64,000 nt of DNA from Volutella citrinella (lineage: Eukaryota > Ascomycota > Sordariomycetes > Hypocreales > Nectriaceae), in the NCBI GenBank assembly GCA_034401135.1, contig JAWZSP010000003.1, positions 3,906,001 to 3,970,000 on the forward strand, read 5' to 3'. A model generated the notes under the pieces. It was given only the letters and a program-made list of their open reading frames with translations, was not told where the DNA came from and did not search any database. The translations under genes and the position numbers were made by a program. Below, one piece after another: positions 59,382-64,000 of the stretch (positions are counted from its first letter, which is position 1; the number at the start of each line of letters is the position of its first letter).

Positions 59382-60915
59382 ATCAACATCAGCTGATTAC
59401 GCCTCGCCATCCACGTCCTACCAACGATTTCTTTATGTGCGATAATACCTAATGGTCGTGGTAGCCCTCGCCAGCCTATGACTGGAGGAGCGTTGTTGGA
59501 ATTTAGTGTTGGTTTTCAGAAAGGGGGTGCAAGCGAGTTTGGAGATGTATAGACTTCTTTTTTGGGATACGAACATACGATACGGAGAACCGGTATACTC
59601 CTGCACTGCTCTATGGAGTCTATCTAATGATGGCCACGCTTTGCAGGGAGACTTATTTTGTATTTGAGATCTTGTCTCGGTGTTCGCAAGGAACTCGCAC
59701 GCCAATTTCTGAAGATGATATCTAAGGATTTTGAGTGTGAGGTCTTCTTCGAGGCTGGGAATAATAATGTGTTTTGCATACAGCATAATGGGACGTTCTG
59801 TCTTGGTTACCTTTCGACTCGCGTTCCCATATTTGCTTGACAACAATTCAAGAGACATTACCCCCTTGGACCCAAAAACTTTTCACTTCTACACTTTGCA
59901 ATTGAATCAAGACTCGCTTTTACGATGCGAAGCCTTTGATTCAGTTGCTGTCGGACGGGTTTATGGTCTCTTGTCAATCAAACCAGTGTCTTGTGAGCCT
60001 CACTTGGTATCATTTTTGTATTCTAGTCAAGGCAGAGCAACTCATTGCTGAGAGACCAGTTTTGGTCCGGCACACTTTAAAACTCTTGCGTCCCAATCTC
60101 ACGCGCCCTGCCTTGGTGGCATGCATCCGACGAGTGATTCAGTTCAAGGGAGATGTTCCAGACCGTAGACATGTCTCGGTGCGGGTTCCGGACCGCAGCT
60201 CCACCACCTAATACCACAATGACCTTTGTTTGTTTGTTTTGTTTTCGCCTTGTTTGTTAAACCGGTAATTAATTATTTAAATTAAATGAACGCTTAACCC
60301 GGCCGCCTGGAACTGGACTGGCTCGAGCACCGAGTCCACGCCCACACACTGCGCCAATCAAGGCCGATGCTTGACGCGACGGACTGACGGTGAGCATAGC
60401 ACTAATCAATTAGCCGTGTCAACCCTCGGAAGCCAATCCAAGGATCCTCCTCCGTCTGAGAGACCATGCACGGGGAGGGGTGGTGGGAGCCACGATATGT
60501 GCCAACGTGTTTGCGGCTGAATCCTGTAGCGATCCCACTGCTACCACACAAACTGCTTCCCTGGCACCGCTGCGCCTTGGCAACTTGATAAACGGTGAGC
60601 ACACTGGATGCCCATGCCCCCAGGTCCTTTCCGTTATCTTTGGCCGCGCACTTGGAGGGGGGGTGGTGGTGGGAGGGAGCTGTCTCTCTGCCCGACGACG
60701 CAGATACTAAGCGAAATTGCGAGCGACGGTCTGCTCAAAGTAGAAGGTTATTCTGCGGACCGCAGGCGTGGTGGAAATTAGAGTGACTGTCGACGCCAGC
60801 ACCAAACGAGGCGCGCGAGTGGAACCACCAGTTGAGCGACACACCAAGAAGAACGAGTCTGGACGACATGACACGGCGATGTGAGAGCTGAGATGACCCA
60901 AAACAACAAGAAGGC

Positions 60916-61055
60916 CGCAGATCTCAAGTACAAGTAGAATCGGAGTTGTTTATAGCCGCATTTGATTGAACCCGAAATTTTTTTTAAAAAAAATTTTTTA
61001 TACCACCAAGTTGACGCAAACCGCAGATCTTAAGTAAAAGTAGAATCGGAGTTGT
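60916..61055. repeat. Pair of 35-bp direct repeats flanking an A/T palindrome
   Basis: Copies at 60916-60950 and 61021-61055 begin CCGCAGATCT and end AATCGGAGTTGT, with 33 of 35 bases identical by eye. Between them, at 60975-60999, lies the self-complementary run A3T8A8T6. Confidence 0.8.
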
Positions 61056-61074
61056 CAATGGAAGACGAATCGTC

Positions 61075-61150
61075 ATTGCAGTCACTCTTTTCTGGACCGG
61101 TATCTGATGGAATTGCAGTCACTCTCCTGGGATGGTATCTATCTGATGGA
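61075..61150. repeat. Imperfect tandem duplication, ~37-39 bp unit
   Basis: Unit 1 at 61075-61111 and unit 2 at 61112-61150 both start ATTGCAGTCACTCT and end ATCTGATGGA. The centre differs (TTTCTGGACCGGT versus CCTGGGATGGTATCT). Confidence 0.75.
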
Positions 61151-61645
61151 CGAATGCAGTAATCCACCGAGTAGTAGTTTTGGATCAGTCGCCAACTAAC
61201 AATGGATTCCAGGCTCAGACAGAGTAGCGATTTAGGGTAGCACGACAATTTGGGCATCAGGGAGATCTCCATGTTTGATACCAACACCTCCCATCGTGCC
61301 CCTCATTGATTGCGTGCCGTGGATGACCCCGGAGTTTGCGTTTCCGGAGGAAGATCATCCAGTTGTGGTGCAGGGTCTAGTAGATTACCAAACAGGCTTG
61401 TGGAGATGGGCGCGCATCAAACATGTCTGTACTGACATATCTAGAGAGGATGAGGAAACAAGAACCGGCTATCGTCACGTTATTAGCATATTCCCCAGCC
61501 GCTCAACGCCTTCTTCACTATGGTTTAGACTATTTATACATGCCTTTCTCATAACGCTACATACCCCCACCAATGCCAGCAAATAGGCACGACGGCCCAT
61601 CTATGCTCCATCAACGACCACGGCGTTGTCTGACCGAACCCCCGC

Positions 61646-62445
61646 TCACGGCTCCAGAGGGGGCATGAAGCCCATGCCGCCGCCCTCACCACCGTCGACG
61701 CTCCGGCTCCGCACGTGCGCCCTCAGCTTCTCCAGGATCTCACTGTCCCTCCAACGGACGGGCACGGGGCGGTAGGCGGGGCGAAAGTTGCCCACGGTCT
61801 GGGCCCATTCGCCCGTGGGTGGGTGGCGGGTGACCTCGTCTGCCGCAGGTTTAGCATCCTCAGAAGCAACGGACGGGTTCGTGCTGGAGAGGTCCTCGTT
61901 CTGCGTGGCCCAGTAGTAGATGTCCCAGTCGTTCTCGTCCAGCAGGCGGTCGTACTGGTCGAGCAGGTCTCCCGACAGTGTGGGTAGGTGAGCGGAGGCG
62001 AAGGTGGAGAGGAGGAGGTCGGACTCGAGAGTGCCGCGCTTGCGAGATTGGTCTGGCGAGGGCACGGGTTAGTACATGTCTTCCGGGCTCCCTTTGCTCA
62101 ACGTTCGGATTGATCGGCTAGGGTTGTCAGGCCATGCGGTGGTCTGCTGTTTTCCATGCCATGATGCGCTTGCGGCACGGCGCCGGGCAATGGGAGGGGA
62201 AAGGGCTACGTACAAACCAGGCGCGCACGCTTGGTGGCATCGTCCTCGCCTACGCGGCGCAGAGGCTCGATCTTGAACTTGGCACCTGCAAGCTCCCCGA
62301 CGCCGAGCTCGCCTGTGTTGGCGTCCTCAGCAGCACGGCACCAGGCCGTGGCGGAGAGGGTGCGCATTGGGTGAGGGGCAGTAGCGAGAATGCGCCGGCA
62401 TGTCGTTGGCCGGCGCAAGGCGGCGCGGGAGAAGATTGAGGCCAT
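61646..62445 (-). CDS. SDH5: Succinate dehydrogenase assembly factor 2 (Sdh5/SDHAF2)
   Basis: Two exons, 62445-62214 and 62052-61646, give 212 residues. The intron is 161 bp with donor GTACGT, a perfect TACTAAC branch site and CAG acceptor; it splits the Tyr codon of the signature RLVYQSRKRG. The first ~45 residues are Arg/Ala/Ser-rich and serve as mitochondrial targeting sequence. The core runs [32 protein letters not shown], the hallmark of the YgfY/SdhE/Sdh5 family, and the C-terminus is Gly/Pro-rich. The matrix protein promotes covalent FAD attachment to the flavoprotein subunit of complex II. An in-frame start at 62538 exists but would bury the targeting peptide, so the Met at 62445 is preferred. 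Confidence 0.95.
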
Positions 62446-64000
62446 GGCTGGATGTGCAATGGGCTTCGATATCGTATGGACGAAGCGGGGAGCTGGGGAG
62501 CTGGGGAGCTGGGGAGCTTCGGTGGGATTCTGTGGCAAGGGGCACAGATGCTCTATGTCGACCGTTTCAGATACTGCGACAGTTTCGCAAATTGCAATCG
62601 GTTGGAAAGGACGATGTCGTGAGGTTTGACGTTAAGGACGTCAAGCCAATGGCGCTGCTCGGCTCTTGACGGAACGACTTCCCCAGACTAACTTTTTTGC
62701 CTTGCTCGGCTATTAATCACATGACATGCACTTTACAGCCTTCACTTCCGTCGCGTGTTGGCGAACCAAACGCGGTTCAATTGGCGGCGCTGATTGGCTG
62801 CGCCGGCTACCTTAAATCAAAAAACGCCCCAAACACGCCCAGAAGCTTGGGCAGGGGATGGCGGCATCATCAAGGCAGCACACGGTGAAGATCCTGGTAG
62901 TCGTGTGTAATAGTAATAGTGCGGTCATCATCGCGTCACTCGCCATTGGCGGGCAGCCCATCTATGGGAAGAGGGCTCTGTGTTGTGGTTTGCCGCGCCA
63001 AGATTTGGTGGGGCATCTCAACAACGTGCTGTATTGACGAATGCGCTTCAATTGCTTTAATCTGGTTGATGGACGAGGAACTAGGTAGCCTGTGGGACTG
63101 ATCCCCGCAAGTTTGTTGTTCTTACTCTTGCAGAGAGACAGTTCGGATTTTCTCGGCCCTGTCACGCTGATTAATTACGAGCTGAGCATGTAAGGGCCGT
63201 TTGAAAGTGAAACCTTTTGTTTCCCATGTCTCGGAGTTCGCATGGGAACACTCAGATTCCCACGCTATCACGTTCTATTGATCCACGAGCAGCACAGGTC
63301 TCGACTTGTGGTGACACTGGAATTAAACCGAGATCTATGTATTGTTTCACTGACAAGAGCATCTTGAATTATGTCGTCCGCTGGGTCGCACTTACCCTAC
63401 ACGTCGCATTTTTGTCGCCTTTTTGCAGTATCATCAGCCACAATTGGCTGATACCTTGGTTGGATGCAGACCCGCCTGCCAACTTATTACCCTCCCTACT
63501 CCGGGGTGGCAAGGACATTTAATTACTACGACCAATTATAAACTTTCCAGGTTCCTCGCCTCTTCGTTCCTACCACCTGCAGCAAGGAACGACTGCGACA
63601 ACCAACCCCGAGTAATCTCCATAGGTGGGTTCTCTTCTCCCTTTGATCCGCCCACAGCCACGCACTTACACCGAGGCCCCCAGTGGCTCAAGTGCTGCCG
63701 ATTGGACAAACAACCTCAACGACACAGGAGCTGCCGACGCTGTTGTCCCGGCTCTCCAACAACTGGGCGATTATGCCGGGGAACTCATCGACAGACATCC
63801 ATCGCCGCTACCGGTTCTCCCCGTCTCGAGAGGCCCAGTGGCATGACGGGCAACGCAAAGCAGCCTAGAGGACGGAAATATTGGACCACAATCGGCATAC
63901 GGACGGGCTGAGCGAGGCTCTTGGCCCCGGCATCGTCGCAGCCGCGCGGGCGGATGTTACCAAAGGGAGACGGGACTGAGGGTACCATATGGAGGCTTGC
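62446..64000. promoter_or_regulatory. Sdh5 promoter and right-edge non-coding region
   Basis: A (CTGGGGAG)3 run lies at 62487-62518, just upstream of the start. CCAAT-type boxes occur at 62646-62650 (direct) and as ATTGG at 62780-62784 and 62793-62797. From 62.9 kb to the edge no gene with recognisable motifs is seen; the 162-codon ORF at 63423-63911 has no family features. The next gene probably starts outside the window. Confidence 0.5.

Larger units (their letters stand above)
59382..61645. other. 2.3 kb AT-rich interval with repeats
   Basis: The interval runs from the GPI-protein stop to the convergent Sdh5 stop. It is the most AT-rich part of the window, especially 59,480-60,290 and 60,940-61,000. 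It holds a (TTTG)n stretch near 60,227-60,260, two 35-bp direct repeats, an A/T palindrome and an imperfect tandem duplication. An ORF at about 61,275-61,586 lacks an early ATG and shows no known family. Confidence 0.55.

Noticed and set aside
61275..61586. ORF with a FPEEDHPVVVQGLVDYQTG segment
   Set aside because: The segment looks protein-like, but the frame has no early ATG, no recognised family and no supporting splice sites; it could be a gene fragment but I cannot support it.
62446..62538. Longer N-terminus for Sdh5 from an upstream in-frame Met
   Set aside because: It would place polar Pro/Ser/His sequence before a clear mitochondrial targeting peptide; the Met at 62445 fits the family better.

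Overview
The window is nuclear DNA of a filamentous ascomycete. It looks like Sordariomycetes, and probably Hypocreales, judging by gene content and protein sequence. Introns are short (mostly 50-125 bp, GTRNGT...CTAAC...YAG), leaders are CT-rich, coding codons favour C in the third position, and the proteins are the usual filamentous-fungal set. No bacterial, viral, plasmid or CRISPR feature was seen, and no tRNA or rRNA gene could be supported.

I can support sixteen protein-coding genes, nearly all of conserved families, with exon structures worked out by hand from splice sites and reading frame. In order they are: apsA/Num1-type cortical anchor (-, cut by the left edge); a six-helix membrane protein of unknown role (-); a type II 2-haloacid dehalogenase (+); Ras2 GTPase (+); Opy2 membrane anchor (-); class III chitin synthase (+); NEDD8 conjugase Ubc12 (+); ketol-acid reductoisomerase (+); a PLP serine/threonine dehydratase-family enzyme (+); a DHA1-type MFS transporter (-); gamma-glutamyl phosphate reductase (+); RPA1 (-); a dienelactone hydrolase (+); a zeta-crystallin-type quinone oxidoreductase (-); a small GPI-anchored secreted protein (+); and the SDH assembly factor Sdh5 (-). 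One further minus-strand ORF near 53.5 kb is kept at low confidence.

The layout is bimodal. From 33.5 to 53.1 kb the genes are compact housekeeping genes (chitin synthesis, neddylation, amino-acid biosynthesis, DNA replication). Elsewhere single genes sit in gene-free stretches of 5.7 to 7.1 kb: 2.9-9.5, 12.4-19.5, 20.3-26.4, 27.8-33.5 and 53.1-58.9 kb. Several of these lie upstream of polarity or signalling genes (apsA, ras2, opy2, chitin synthase).

Functional threads are as follows. Chitin synthase III, Ras2, Opy2 and ApsA all act in polar growth, wall and signalling, although they are not a cluster. The reductoisomerase, the dehydratase and gamma-glutamyl phosphate reductase are amino-acid enzymes, and each has a perfect TGACTCA-type CPC1/Gcn4 site upstream. 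RPA1 has an ACGCGT (MCB) site close to its start, fitting cell-cycle control. I found no convincing new defence, mobile or biosynthetic system. The most curious non-coding structure is a 61 kb patch with direct repeats, a tandem duplication and an A/T palindrome.
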